A stretch of DNA of 64,000 nt from Labyrinthula sp. Ha (Eukaryota > Sar > Bigyra > Labyrinthulida > Labyrinthulaceae), in contig JAALGZ010000014.1 in the NCBI GenBank assembly GCA_015227615.1, positions 496,001-560,000 on the forward strand. Direction: 5' to 3'. Within the stretch, counting starts at the first letter, position 1; each line of letters begins with the position of its first letter. Positions 26,190 to 39,000 of this stretch are shown in pieces. The translations under genes and the position numbers were made by a program. The notes beneath the pieces were generated by a model. The model saw only the letters and a list, made by a program, of their open reading frames with translations, made no database searches and had not been told where the DNA came from.

Positions 26190-27230
26190 GATGAAGGCTA
26201 GAAATCCGTTACACAATAAAGAACTTCCTGAACCTTTTGAAATAAAAGGGATGGAAAAGTATATGGGGTCTCAAAAGATATATTAGATTAAGAAATAAAA
26301 TAAGACTCTAGCAAATTAATTTAACAGCTTCAAAATTTGATCGAAATGCAGAAGATATTTTTAAAAGATCTGCATAATTACTTAGAGTTAAATAATTTAA
26401 AACTATCTTCACTGCATTGTAGACTATCCTAATGGAAGTCTTACAGGGAAACTAACCAGATGGTGCTGGAATTCAACCAGATAATCATTGCATACCTGCT
26501 CTAAATAATCATAACTAGATTGAAAAATTCATAGCTTTTTCACTAGACCACACTCGTATTGGTTACATGGGATTCAACTTGAAATTGTGAAATTCCTATA
26601 TTAGGCTAAGGATAAGAGCAAGAACTTGCTTGATTATAACCAGTATGTTACCCAAAACTATATGCTGATCTACTAAGATATTCGAGCTAATTAGCGTGAC
26701 ATGAAATTTGATAACAGTTAATCACCACTATGTCTACTGATTATTGGATGTTCAAACTTAAGGGTCTTTGTATTATTTATTCGTGTGGGTAATATTATCC
26801 GAACTTGACCAATTCACTTTGGTTAAAGCTCGCGTCAATTAGTTAGTATACACCTTCAGTTTCGGTTGCATGAATGAAATTACTCGGTTACGAGGTAATA
26901 TATGCAACTCCTTAAAAGAGTCAAATACAATTTATATAGGACAACTTCATGGTTACCTGAAAAATGAGATAAAAATACTAATAACGTATTTAATTTGCTA
27001 AGTACAAATATGCCTATTGGGGAAGTTTCAATACAAAATATATTTTAGAAAACTTAAGTCTCAAGCTTTAGCATATAATGACAGCCACACTATGAAGTTA
27101 AAGATTTCCTTACATCAAGAACGTTGAATCAGGAAATAGAAGCAAAAAATAGCAGATACTTTTACAAAAGCCAAAAGCTATCAAGCGATAAAGCTCAAAC
27201 TAGCGTAAGCACTTATAGACAAAATTGTGC
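26190..27230 (+). mobile_element. Old Ty1/copia relic, 3' part of Pol
   Basis: This plus-strand A-rich block ends with a clear copia Pol tail near 27150-27210 (I-A-D-T-F-T-K pattern, matching the family's 'ADi.TK' motif just before the end of RNase H). Upstream pieces near 26220-26330 recall the 'fG...kfLG' region of copia RT, and those near 26910-26960 the '...LKRV.Y' part of RNase H. The motif order is right. LTRs are not recognisable, breaks are many, and the copy is older than the element at 31.0-36.0 kb. Confidence 0.55.
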
Positions 27231-27898
27231 TATTAATCCAGTATTATCTCCTCAATAATATCTAGTACTTGAAAGCTAAAGGGCAATTATGAACCAGTCT
27301 GGTTAAATCTCAAACAGTTTACGCTTCTAAAGAGCCAAGTGCTGCTAATAACACGTATTACCTAAGAAAAGGGTTCAAATCGTTAACTAATTAGGCTAGA
27401 GTCATTTAATTTCGATATAAGATAACTGAACCATTGAATTGGTTTTTAGTTTTCTGCAAGGATAGATATTTAAGTAAGTTATACTTCATCAACTTCATAT
27501 AAACTGGTAAACTTTACAGGCAAAGAGATATGGTTTTACAATGGTATGTTACTGTGAATATATGCTAGGAATTTGGAACGGAAACGTAAGAAGTATCAAT
27601 CTAGAATTCGAAGTATAATCAAGGTTGGACCAAAAAGAGGCAAAACTAACCAAAATTATCTCGTTCTATTCTTATTTTGTTTTGTTGTCTATATTCTATC
27701 ATAAAATTATCCAAAAGTAGTAACCTATCGTTCCCCCTATTGAAAACTACCAGACCACTTTGGAATACCCACAAATTGAGCGAACAAAAATACATTGATT
27801 CAACTTTAGTCAAAACTATCATAAAAATAAGAATATTATAAAAAGAAAAAAAACATCCAACTGGTATAAGTGTCGAGGAGGAACGTGAGTTGTGCAAA

Positions 27899-28909
27899 AT
27901 GTCGTTCGCGTATTTCTATAGCATAACTGAAAGAGCTTACAAAGTGAATACAGTAAACCAGCGTATACTTGACTTCCTTAATGAAGGTGGTTTGGTTCAT
28001 GGTAGATTTAGAAGTACTCCGTTGTATTCACCAAAATTTGGGTTATACCATAGTTATTCAAGAACTATATCAGTTTCTTGTCGCAGTGTTGTATTTGATT
28101 TTTCTTTTGGGGGTTATAAGCCAGAGGCGTTATTAAAACTAAAGGAAGATATTCAGAATCATCCATTTCAGAGTATAACTTTAGGAGAAATAAAAGATGC
28201 AAAACGTGATCTAAAAGTATTGGAAAGTATATTCAGCGTACCAGATGAAATTCAACACTTTTGTCTTGCAAATCATAACGAATACAATAATAAAACTTTT
28301 TTAAAGTCTCTGTACAAACAGGTTTTAAAGATGAACAATCTTCAAGTGGTTGACATTGATGTTGTGAAGTATCCCCAGTTTAAGAAATTTCTCAAGCAGG
28401 CAGTTCTTAGAAATCATACTTTGAAAGACTATCCATTTGTGTATGGATTCAATTCTCAATATCTCTTAAATTACACACGAAGAATTTCATTACGTGGCAT
28501 TCGAACAATAAGAATGGAAATTTGGGATGAAAACGAGTCTTTTTGGGTTTCTGCTTTTAATTCTCTAATGACTACTTTGGAAATTGCACATTTGGAACTT
28601 GAAATTAAAATAGATAATTTATTCACAGCGGCAATATCAAAATATCTATTAAGGCTGTTTCAGTACGAAAAAGGGAAAAGGGTGTTTAAATTACAAACTC
28701 CGTCTCTTAGTAGAAATGAAAAAGCATACTGTAGATATTTAGTGGATAATTTATATTCTTATCTTCCTGATAATGTGGATGAAATGGAGTTCCGTTGGTA
28801 TTTTTCAGATGGTTCACCAGCATTAAATTCTCGCCAAACTCTGCGACAAAAATTAGAGAAGAGAACAAGATTAACTGGAGAGAGTATTCTTCACTATTTT
28901 TCGGTCTAG
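27899..28909 (+). CDS. Unknown 336-aa protein
   Basis: I do not recognise this gene. Translation from the ATG at 27899 gives 336 residues, ending TAG. It is soluble-looking, with no signal peptide or clear membrane segment. It is rich in aromatic and basic residues, with alternating Leu/Ile patterns in the middle (about residues 130-260, 'HNEYNNKTFLKSLYKQVLKM' and 'ISLRGIRTIRMEIWD') that could be irregular leucine-rich repeats of the F-box/LRR type. An uninterrupted 1-kb frame in such AT-rich DNA and ordinary codon use support a real gene. It precedes the monooxygenase in the same orientation, about 500 bp upstream. Confidence 0.75.
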   Translation: MSFAYFYSITERAYKVNTVNQRILDFLNEGGLVHGRFRSTPLYSPKFGLYHSYSRTISVSCRSVVFDFSFGGYKPEALLKLKEDIQNHPFQSITLGEIKDAKRDLKVLESIFSVPDEIQHFCLANHNEYNNKTFLKSLYKQVLKMNNLQVVDIDVVKYPQFKKFLKQAVLRNHTLKDYPFVYGFNSQYLLNYTRRISLRGIRTIRMEIWDENESFWVSAFNSLMTTLEIAHLELEIKIDNLFTAAISKYLLRLFQYEKGKRVFKLQTPSLSRNEKAYCRYLVDNLYSYLPDNVDEMEFRWYFSDGSPALNSRQTLRQKLEKRTRLTGESILHYFSV

Positions 28910-29407
28910 GCAAAACATATTGAATAGAAGAAATTATTTTTGAGAGCTCATTTCTCTTGTTTTTAAGCACTTTTTACCTGTATAAATAATTAACATTGTC
29001 CTTATTTGTTTGAAAAGATATTCTTGATCAGTAAAAGTAATAATTGGAAGGTTACTGGTCAGTCCATTCAAAGCTTATTCTCATGCCATAAACCAAATGA
29101 AGCACTCTATAGGACAATTTTTCAATATTTTGCACCTAACAAGTTCTTAAGAATATATTTTTCTTAATAGCGTTGCAGTTTGACTATGTTTTTTCCTACC
29201 TTGCATATGTTAATAGCGCAAACATCTACTGGAAGCACGGTACGTTCCATGTAAATCTTATCAAGATTTTCTTCTTAGTTTTTTTCGTTTAAACTAAGTC
29301 TTACATTGGTAGAGTTAACGTAAGAATTTTTTTGATAAGTTAGCCTATTTTGGGCAAAGAATAAAAGATACAAAAAAAATACCCAGAAAGAAGTGAAGGA
29401 AGAAACG
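28910..29407. other. Intergenic region before monooxygenase
   Basis: This is about 500 bp of AT-rich sequence. It presumably holds the 3' end of the preceding transcript and the promoter of the monooxygenase gene. An A-rich leader (29366-29407) precedes the start codon. No distinctive box is seen. Confidence 0.4.
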
Positions 29408-30976
29408 ATGGAGAAACCAAAAGTTTGTATAATCGGAGGGGGTCCTTCTGGTATTTGCCTTGGATATGAGCTTGGAAAGAGAAATATCCCATATACACTG
29501 TACGAAAAGGAAAGTGAACTTGGGGGAACATGGGTTGCTAATACATACCCTGGCGTTGCTTGTGATGCACCAACCTCACTTTATCAATTCTCTTTTGCCA
29601 AGAATAAATCATGGACTGCTCCAATAGTTTCTGGTCAAGAATTGAAACAATATTTTCAAGACGTCGCAAAGAAATTTAAAGTTGATTGCAATACGAAATT
29701 TAACTGTGAATTTCTAAAAGCAAAGTTTATCTCTGAGAAAAAGAAATGGATTATAGCAGTTGAAAAAGATAATGAAGTATTTGAAGAAGAGTTTAATTTT
29801 TTAGTTAGTGCTGTTGGGCAGTTGAGTACTCCAAAATATCTAGATATTCCAGGTATTAATAAATTCGAAGGAAAAGTTATTCACACTGCTGTCTGGGAAA
29901 AAGATGTTGATCTTGAAAAGAAAAAGGTCATTGGTGTGGGAACTGGTTGTAGTGCGATTCAATGCTTCCCTTCTATTGTGGATAAAGTTGAACACCTGAC
30001 TGTTATTCAAAGAAGCCCGACATTTATTCTGGATAGACCAGAAACGCCTTATGGAAGTTTTCACGCTTTTTTTTTTAAATACTTTCCTTTTTATACTGAT
30101 TTTCAATATTATAAAACAAAATTCATATATGAGTTTCTGTTTAAAGGCTTAAAGAAAAGCAAGGAAGAAAATAAAGCTGGATTTTGGGGTGGTTTAATTG
30201 CAAATAGTGCAAAGCAATGCAGAAAAAAGTATTTAGATATTAGCTACAAGAGGTTTGAAAGAAACAATGGAAATTATTTAAGAAAAGAAGATTTCTTGAT
30301 TAAAAAGAAGGACTTGATTAGTTTTATGACTCCAAAGGATATTTTTGGATGTAAAAGGTTTGCAGCATCGAGAGAATGGTATCCGATGTTCTGGAAGAAA
30401 AATGTATCTTTGGATACAAGGACAATCCAAAGTTTTTCGACAAATGGTTTGATAGTTGCAGATAGTAAGGGAAAGAAAGAAATTGAAGCGGATGTAATTA
30501 TTCTGGCAACAGGCTTTGATTCTCATAATTTTGCACACTATAAAGAAAATGCTTTTGAGGTATTTGAGGAGGGTAAAGTAATAACAACACTTAAAAATGA
30601 ATGGGTAAAAAGTATTGGCACATATAATTCAGTTGTAGTAAAAAATATGCCGAATTATTTTATTATGTATGGACCAAACTCAAATCTTTTGCATAATGCT
30701 ATTTTATTTATGATTGAGGCACAATCTTCATATATTTCAAGAATTATTGACTATACCTTGAACAATAATTATGTAAAATGTGAGGTTAAGGCAGATGAAT
30801 ATGATGGATATAATAACAAAGTTAAAAAATATATGGATAAGCTTGTTTTTACATCTAAGTGTAATAGTTGGTACAGAGATGAAACAGGAAACTTTCCTAA
30901 CAACTGGATAGGAACTGTTAAACACTATGAGAAGTTGCTCAGGAGGAAAGACTATGAAAACTATTCATTTGCATAA
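29408..30976 (+). CDS. Class B flavoprotein monooxygenase (Baeyer-Villiger/FMO-like)
   Basis: Translation from the ATG at 29408 gives 522 residues. The FAD-binding GGGPSG is at about 10-15. The Baeyer-Villiger/FMO fingerprint F-x-G-x3-H-x3-W is at 153-163 (FEGKVIHTAVW), followed by E rather than P or D. The NADPH-binding G-x-G region (GVGTGCSA) is near 176-183, and an ATGFD motif comes later. The enzyme should use FAD, NADPH and O2 to insert or add oxygen at a ketone, amine or sulfur atom; the substrate cannot be predicted. There is no signal peptide or clear C-terminal anchor. It is intronless and ends with TAA 38 bp before the copia LTR. Confidence 0.92.
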   Translation: MEKPKVCIIGGGPSGICLGYELGKRNIPYTLYEKESELGGTWVANTYPGVACDAPTSLYQFSFAKNKSWTAPIVSGQELKQYFQDVAKKFKVDCNTKFNCEFLKAKFISEKKKWIIAVEKDNEVFEEEFNFLVSAVGQLSTPKYLDIPGINKFEGKVIHTAVWEKDVDLEKKKVIGVGTGCSAIQCFPSIVDKVEHLTVIQRSPTFILDRPETPYGSFHAFFFKYFPFYTDFQYYKTKFIYEFLFKGLKKSKEENKAGFWGGLIANSAKQCRKKYLDISYKRFERNNGNYLRKEDFLIKKKDLISFMTPKDIFGCKRFAASREWYPMFWKKNVSLDTRTIQSFSTNGLIVADSKGKKEIEADVIILATGFDSHNFAHYKENAFEVFEEGKVITTLKNEWVKSIGTYNSVVVKNMPNYFIMYGPNSNLLHNAILFMIEAQSSYISRIIDYTLNNNYVKCEVKADEYDGYNNKVKKYMDKLVFTSKCNSWYRDETGNFPNNWIGTVKHYEKLLRRKDYENYSFA

Positions 30977-31014
30977 TTTATTGACTCTTGGGAAGTCATG
31001 TCAGATTTATTTTG

Positions 31015-31114
31015 TGTTGATAAGAAATATTTGGTTTATATATGTAGCTGGTTATAGTTTGGTTGGTACTTGTATTCATAATTATTAAGGGAAAAATATA
31101 TTCAACAAACAACA
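31015..31114 (+). repeat. 5' LTR of the copia element
   Basis: It begins TGTTGATAAG and ends ...TTCAACAAACAACA just before the primer-site-like sequence. Its match to the 3' copy covers the first ~93-96 bp, which is very short for an LTR. The shared core contains GGTTATAGTTTGGTTGGTAC. Confidence 0.85.
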
Positions 31115-33544
31115 GGTTAAGAGCCTAAATAATTTGCTTTTCTGGACTGGATTATTCAAGAGACACAGATTCAAAGGCTAAAAAACTTACAGGAGAAAAG
31201 TTGTTTAAGATAAGTGAAAGAGTGACAGGAATAAGAGGTCAAGAGAGAAGAAATTATACCCCTCGAAGTGCTAAGAAAGGACAAGTTGTTTAATTGCTAT
31301 TCGCGGAAAAGTGTGCCAAATACACACATAAAAGTACCAACAAAACGAAAAGATATAGACAAATAATGAATAACAAAAACATAAAAACAACTCAACTACC
31401 AAAGTTAGGAAATAAAAATATCCCATTTTTACATTGGAAAGTTCTGTTTTATCATATTTGGGAAGAATGCATCTGAAGTCATATGTTGTGTACTCGATTC
31501 AAGCACCGTCACTGGTTACCTTGAATTTAGGAGAGACCAAGCTGTTAGAAAAAAACATGTAAGCGTAGAAAGGAATCTGAAGCACCTGAATATAGTTTGC
31601 GACAAAACTAAGGTTGTGTTTTATGATTGTGATAATTTCAACACCCCAGCAGAGTTAATGAAGCTAACTATTAACTCATGTGTAATTTTTTATGATAATT
31701 ATTTTGCGCTTCAGATTTTTGATGAAAAGAAGAAGTTCAATGAAGGCAGAGTAGACTTTGTAGATACATTCGAGGAAGTAAAAATGATACCTAGAACCAC
31801 CATAGAGATGGATCTACTTCACTATATTCATGACAACAGATGTGTTTTAGAAGTGTTTCAAAACTTATGCAAACATTATTGAAAGGATGTAGAGCAACAA
31901 ATGGTTCAAACAAGGAGATAACTTCAACTAATACAGTTTATAGAACGAAAAATGTACCTAAGCACTTATAAGAAACTATTTGCTGAATATAGGATATTCG
32001 GTGGAACATCAGATATAAGCTTAGTTGAAGAGTTCATTAGGAAAATACCAGACCACGAACTAGGTGGAACTAAGTTCCTATGAACAGGAAATAGTCTCGA
32101 TATAGCGTTACAATATTATTTGGAAGTAGAAAGTAAGATGGAACTGAGATTCAATAGTCCAAAACTTACAGAAACGATTAAACACGACAACATACAGATA
32201 AATAAAGCATCTCTACATAAAAGAAAAAATCCTTTCCGTTGTCTCAACTGCGGTGGATATGAACATGCCAGGAAAGTGTGCCCGATAGCAGAGGAACATT
32301 GTTTTAAATGTGGAAGTAAAGACCATCATTATAAGAGATGCAAGTTCAAAGTTGTAAGGGTGAACCTGCTAGATCTAAATCAAGAAGAAGAAAGTTTTGA
32401 ATATCAAAATCCAGAAGAAAATCAACCAGAAGAAGAAGAAGTATCAGACCAGAATATTTTGTTCTAACTACTACAATTTATGAAACAAAGACAAACCAAC
32501 CTGAAATAAGAAACTCCAACTGTAGCTTCCGTTTTAAAAACGACTGCCTTCAAGCTATTAGCGATGGAGGGGCAACCCACTATACTACTGGAAACCGTGA
32601 GTTACTCTCAAATACGTCTGAAATAACAAATATATGTGTAGAAGGAATATCGAAATCAACAAACTTGAACACAGTCTCAGGCGCAATGAAAATAATGCTC
32701 GAGAACAATGTACAGTTCTGGTTGAAGGATATTATATACATACCAAACCAGAAAGATACGATAATTTCAGAAATAAAACTACTTGAATCAAAAGTAGATG
32801 TAATAAAAACCTCCAAGGAATGTTGTCTGAAGTTTCAAGGTAGAAAAATAACGAATACAAAACCAAGAAATGGACACTTCATTCTTCATGCAACGTCAAC
32901 TTACAAACCAAAACTGCCAATCCAGAAAATAAATATCAAGATCACTAAAGTAGGAAAAGATAATAAAAAAACCTAAGACCACTTCAGGTTTTGCCACTTG
33001 AACAATCATATTTTGAAGGTGAATAATCTGAAAAAATCACCTCACGAATTTTGTTTTGGATGTGCCCTAGCGACAGCTACAAGAAAAAATAAGAAGAACC
33101 AAATAAACTACAAAACTTCATCGTTGTTCGAAGCTAAAAAACATTTGAGAAACTGCACCTTGATACGGTAGATCTATTTCTGAAATCTGTTAGAAAGCTA
33201 GAATACTACGTTACAATTGTGGATTCATTTTCAAACTTCATAATGGCAGCTCTAACCAAGTGTAAAGAAGATATAGCTGAAAATTGTATTTCAACAATAA
33301 AGAAAATAGAGATACAGTTCAAGGGAAGTGTAAGATATATTTTTGCAGACAATGGAACTGAGTTTCCAAAGCTGTTTGAACACGCTCAAACTGAGGGGAT
33401 AAAGGTTGAAAACTCCCTACTATATATACCCATCGAAAACGGGAAAGTTGAGAGATACAACAGAACCGCTCTTTTCTGCAGCTAGAGCTATGTTAGCTCA
33501 TACAGGAATATCTCCTGGATCTATTTGGTATCTTGTAGCGTCAA

Positions 33545-33805
33545 ATAGATAGGCATCACGTGAACGCTCTCTCTTTATTACCTTGACTAGTTATGCTTGT
33601 ACAACTTTCTTTCCTTCGTAGATATTGACCTTAACTCTTACTTTTATTTTTATTCTTTCTTTTTTGATTCCGTTGGATTGTTGCACTGACCTTTTTGGTC
33701 ATTCTGTGCACCCAATCATATCACTCTAACTACCCAATCATATTATACTATTTATATTAATAATCAATAATGCAGAACTTCATAACGATACACTCCATTC
33801 TTCTG
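33545..33805 (+). mobile_element. LTR-like repeat inserted in the copia element
   Basis: About 260 bp interrupts the copia integrase region; element sequence resumes near 33810. Its second half matches 55600-55745. Both contain a 'TTGG/CATT..C.C.ATGAC' segment, CCAATCA repeats and a closing AATGCARAACYTYATAAYGATACACT. It is probably a solo LTR of another element family. The left boundary is approximate and no target duplication is certain. Confidence 0.6.
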
Positions 33806-35944
33806 GTGCTATGAAACTGAGCATAGTATCTACATCTTGAACATGATTAAACGTTTGAAGCAGAAATCAGCGCATGAAATAGTCTTCAATAAAAAACTAA
33901 GACTCAAAGATATAATTCTATTTGGAACCAAAGGATATATTCACAATCCAAATAAAAAAAATGCAGTTAAATAATCCAACAGTGATTCTTGGTTTTTCTC
34001 GAAATTCATCAGCTCAAGTTGTATTTGATATATCATCGAAAAGGATTTATGAAGTAAGAGACGCCAAATGGAACGAAAGTGATACCATTAAAGACTGCAT
34101 TCAGAAGTATAAGCTAGCATTTGACAACGAAGAGGTATTTGCAGCACTTTACAAATAATCTAGATCAAATTCAGGAACATGAAGAGCTTAATTATGTGGA
34201 ACTTGAAGACTTCCAACCCATTTCAGCAGATACTGAGGCGTGTGAAACTCAGCTGGGACCTGGCGAAGATGTGTACTCTACACTTTTTCATCCTTTTCGA
34301 TTTGACTCTGTCGATAGTAGAAATATACTGACTACATAGAGGGAACGCCACCTAGTAATACACAGTTTTGAAATCAACAGAAGTATGAAACCTCGGAGAA
34401 CCTTTAGTCAAATTGAAGGAAGAGAAGATTTAGTAGCATGGTATGAAGCGTATGAAAAAGAAGTCAATAGTTTGTAAATAGTGGGTAGTTTTGACGTAGT
34501 TCAATATCCTGTCGATGCAGAAGTGATTCCAAGAATATAACTTTTTAATAACAAAACAGATGTATATATATATGAAAACTTTATCGCTTAGGTTAGAATA
34601 GTGGCCAAAGAAACTATGAGAAACTAATAATGCCGGAATCAGCTGTCGTTTATTCACCGATAGCATCCGCTATAGCAACCAGGTTGTTTGCAGCGTATTC
34701 AAAAAATATAGAAACGGTAATAAAACAACTGGATGTTTCCAGTGCGTTCATATATGGAACACTGCATGAAGCTATATATCTATAGTTACCAAATGGACAT
34801 GTTGAGAAGGGAAAGTAAAGAATGTGAAAAACACTGACTTCAATATATGGTTTATACGAGTCCCCGCTAATTTGGTACCAAACAGTGACTAAAATTTTGG
34901 AATGCTGTGAGTTGAAACCTTTGATTTCAGAAAGATGTTTATTTGTAAAGAATAAGGGGAGGGGAGATAAGGCGAGATTAATTATTCGTCTTTACGTGCA
35001 CGGATTACTTTATGTCGGTGATAAAAATGAGGTTGAATTCTTTGAACAAGAAATGACAAAAGAGTTTAAAATCAAAAGTCTTTCTCAAGTTGAAACCTTT
35101 GTTGGGTTGAGAATGGAAAAGACAGAAGATGGTGGGATAAAGATTAATTAGGCTGAAACAATAGAAAAGATATACAGAAAGTTCAAAGTAGAGGAGATGA
35201 AGCCGGTAGGTGTGCCTTTGTTGAATAACGATGTAGATACATTAGGAGAGAAACTATTAGAAGACAAGAAATTGTATCAAAGAATTGTTGGAACACTGAA
35301 CCATTTTGCAACTGTGTTTAGACCGGATCTCGCGTTTACATCTCACTATATTTTGAAACATTTGAGTAAGCCCACGAAAACCTTATCGAAAAATGCTAAG
35401 AGAACTCTAGGTTATTTGTTTCAATCGAAGGATGAGTTCTTAAAGATAGGAGGTATCAAAACAAAGAATAAGTAGACTACATTTTTGGATACTAGTTTTG
35501 CGACAGGAGATGGAAGAGTGTCAGTGACTGGAGAATGTATTTTTATCAATGACGCTTTAATATGCTATAACACGAAGAAGCAGACGATAGCCACCGAAAG
35601 TGCTATAGAAGCTGGACATGTTGGGTTAACTATAGCAGCAAAGAATACCAAGTTTATAGCATTATTACTAGAAGAATTAGGAGTGGAGTTCTCAATAGTA
35701 GTGTGCAGTGGTTGTCAAGAAGCGTTGAGAATGGTGAGAGATGGTAACGTTGCAGGAAGGACAAAATATATAGATGTTCACTAGAAGTTTGCTCATCAAG
35801 AAGCTAAAAAGATGAATACAGAGTTAGTGTATCTTGATAGAGATAAGAAAATTGCCGATATGCTTACAAGAGCAGCCACTAAGAAGGAACTTGTAGAAAT
35901 GAAGAGAAGAATATTATTTGCTGAGAAGAAAGAATAAGAGAAGG

Positions 35945-36037
35945 TGTTGATAAGAAATATTTAGTTTTTATGTAGCCGGTTATAGTTTGGTTGGTACTCA
36001 TATTCATAATTATTATAGGAAATATGTATTCAACAAA
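35945..36037 (+). repeat. 3' LTR of the copia element
   Basis: It begins TGTTGATAAG after a purine-rich tract and matches the 5' LTR to TTCAACAAAC. Roughly ten positions differ. No 5-bp target duplication is evident between the flanks. Confidence 0.85.
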
Positions 36038-39000
36038 CGATATTTTGGTTTATATTCATGGACAATAATTAGATATGGTATACGTCTTAGATGTTTTCCG
36101 TTGTTTTCCTCTAAGTAGCGGTATGTAAACAAAGTATCACATAGTCAGCATACATTTTATTGTCTCTACAAGGGAAGTAAAATCAACTAAGAGCTAAAAT
36201 ATATTAGTTTCAACTTTACTTCGGAAACATATTTAATCACTATTTTCTCTTTCCAAACTTATGTTTTCCCTCTGTGCCTATTGTGAAGCTAAGGAAGTTG
36301 AAGCCAGATTAATGTTACATTTAAAGTAGGAGAAGTGGAATACAGTGGAAATAAAACTTCATATGTTTCCCAAGCTAAAGAAATAGCTTTTACTTTTTGC
36401 CTTCGGTTTTGTTGAGAAAGTAAGATGAGTAAGAACGGGTTGGAACAGGCAGGGGTACACTAGAAACCAATTCAAACATAATGTATTAGAATTGGAATTT
36501 ATCACAAAAATATTAATTGATGAAAATGTTTTAGATGGGGAATAAAGACTCACATATCTCATTAAGGATATACTCCAACTTTCAAGAGAACTTACAATTT
36601 AGGGTTTCTCAGAGTTTTGCATTCTTCAATTTGTGGTTTTGGTAGATCCAATGGATTAAACAAACATTCTCCAAGCTGAAGAGTACAAAACTCTACGTAA
36701 ATCTATTTTTTTTCTCGTACAAGAAGCTTTTTATTGAGCAAGTTAAATAACATAGACCGTTTGTGAAAATGTTATTCAAAAAACCAGCTGTTAAAATTGA
36801 GGCGGGAGGAATAATAAATATGATAAAGATATTTAGCTCCGACTGAAGCCCACAAAAATTAACCAAGTTGAAGAAATTAAAGCCCTAGACCTACTAACGT
36901 TCGACCGAGACAACCCACGATATATTTCAAAATTATGTAAAATCTTAGCTTATTCTGTAATGCATATGAATGAGTTTTGTGACTTGTTTTTGATTTGTAG
37001 AGACATGCTTTGAGAGAAAGGGGAAAACTTGAATAGCTAGAGTTTACGCTCCACAGACATTCCGTTTTGGATCACAAGAATTTACAATTATTACGCGAAA
37101 CTACCGGACAAGAGCAAAACTGACAAACTTATTATATAGTTTTTATGGGGAAGCCTGGTATTAAATTAAGTTAGAAGAATGATAACGAATTTCTTTATAA
37201 GCTCTTATGATTCTGTAGCAAGTATATTAACATAAAGGGACAAAATACTGTTTCACCCAGATGACTATGAAATCTAAGAGGTATCTCACAGATGCTTTGA
37301 GGTTACGGAAAGCAACTTCACGATTTTTTGTTATGAAAGTTGACATTACAGCTACCACTATGTGTAGACTGATGTAATAGGCTCTCTAATGAGGTTAGTA
37401 GAAAGTATGAACTCAAAAATTTGATCTTAAATGTTTCTAGAAATTGATGTTAAGATTCATTATCCTTATAGGCTGTTACATTAACACTACACAAGAGTTC
37501 TGTAAATAAGGAAAAATATCATTTTTCAGGTTAGAAGACACATTCTTGGCACCACAAGAAAAGAAGCATATACTAGATTCATGTAGTTGTAATTTGTCTT
37601 TCAGTTTCCTTTAGCGTGGGCATAGTGGTACGGGCGATGTTGGCTTTAAAAGATAAAATATTAGTTCCCAACATTACTTTAAACTTGGAACCTTAATCTA
37701 AATGAAACTCATTAATGTGTCTTAAAGATACAGTATCTTGTCACAGAGCTCCAAAAAGAATAGCTACTAGCTTTTCTAGATAGATATATACAGAATTAAA
37801 CCACTACAATCATTACCTGGCAAACGGACAAAAGCCAAAGAGTAAAAAAAATGAGAATATAAAACGAAATAGATGGAAGAGTTACACAATTGGTCGTTAT
37901 CACAGAAAACCCCAGGTTAGTTAGGAATTTATCCCTTAGAAAAAGGGATTGTGTACTAGAGGGTAGGTCTTAGCTAGTTTTTCGAGATGCCAACCTGAAA
38001 CCAGATATTTTTGTTAAATTAAGGAGCTCCAGAGACATCGAGAATCAAATCAATAATTAGGATAAACTATTTGCAGTAACTTCAATAATGAGACTAAAAT
38101 TGATACCGATTTCCATATTAAGCGAGCTATGTCACAAATATTCAATTTTCCTGTCTCGCTTAGTTAAATAAGGAATATATTAGTAGACTCTGTTTTCACA
38201 GTTAGTTTTTCACAAGTTTTTTCAGGGTATAGATATTATTTAAATAATAATTTATAGCCTGAAGGTATTTATAACATTAAGAGAAATATGTGTTACTCCG
38301 TTCAAGAAATTTGTTCAGGACAGGCATGATCAATTCGTTTGTTCTACAGACTCTTGTAATAGAGAGTAAAATAAGCTTATTTAAGAGCACAAGAACCAAA
38401 AAGCTATATTTTACTTCTGTTAAAGAGAAAATGCAGTTACATGTTTCTCTAACTTGAAAATTCTGTGAATAAACCCAGGAAATTTTTGATCGAAGGATAT
38501 TAGCGACATTTTTGAAATTGTTTTCTTAGATGCTCACGTGCAATGACGACCTCCCCCAGTTCTTGCTTTTCAATATTTTTAATTAGAAAAAACTTTTAAA
38601 TATTTCTTTTGTCCTAACTTTCTATTGCTACGAGTAACATAACAATACAGCTCTCTCATAGGTAAAAGAATGAGTTATCACTGAAGAGACGCAACTTGCT
38701 TCAAAATTCGGAATTCGTTTCTCTAGTTGACCAGTTATTCAGTATATAAAATTTTCAGACAATTGCAAACTTGTAAATACATGCTATAGCACAAAAGTAA
38801 CCATTACAATTATGAAAAGAAATATGTTTGAAAACAGAAATTATGATAATTTGCTACAATCTGTTTGTGACATGTGTTGGTATTTAAAGACTAGGGTCTA
38901 GTTAGACAGATCGTTATAAAGCGCTGTAATTAAATTACATATTCTAGTATGGTTAGTCAAGCTTTACATCGACTATATGTAGGGATGCCAAGAAAGTGGG

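Larger units (their letters stand above)
31015..36037 (+). mobile_element. Ty1/copia LTR retrotransposon, broken
   Basis: This is a fossil copia element of about 5 kb with both LTRs. Parts in order are: 5' LTR; a degenerate initiator-Met-type primer site just after it (GGTTAAGAGCC); Gag with two CCHC zinc knuckles near 32240-32340; an aspartic protease near 32550-32980; an integrase core near 33130-33540, interrupted by another repeat; reverse transcriptase about 34600-35150; RNase H about 35200-35900; a purine-rich tract (35921-35944); and the 3' LTR. The protease-integrase-RT-RNase H order defines copia. It is broken, with well over ten breaks. The two LTRs are about nine-tenths identical, so it is not recent, though much younger than the other copia relics here. 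Confidence 0.9.

Noticed and set aside
27361-27385. GGTTCAAATC as a tRNA B box.
   Set aside because: No pairing acceptor or anticodon arms can be drawn around it.
27646-27897. 83-codon minus-strand frame divergent from the 336-aa gene.
   Set aside because: No domain; hydrophobic stretch arises from T/A-rich promoter sequence; starts two bases from the other gene's ATG.
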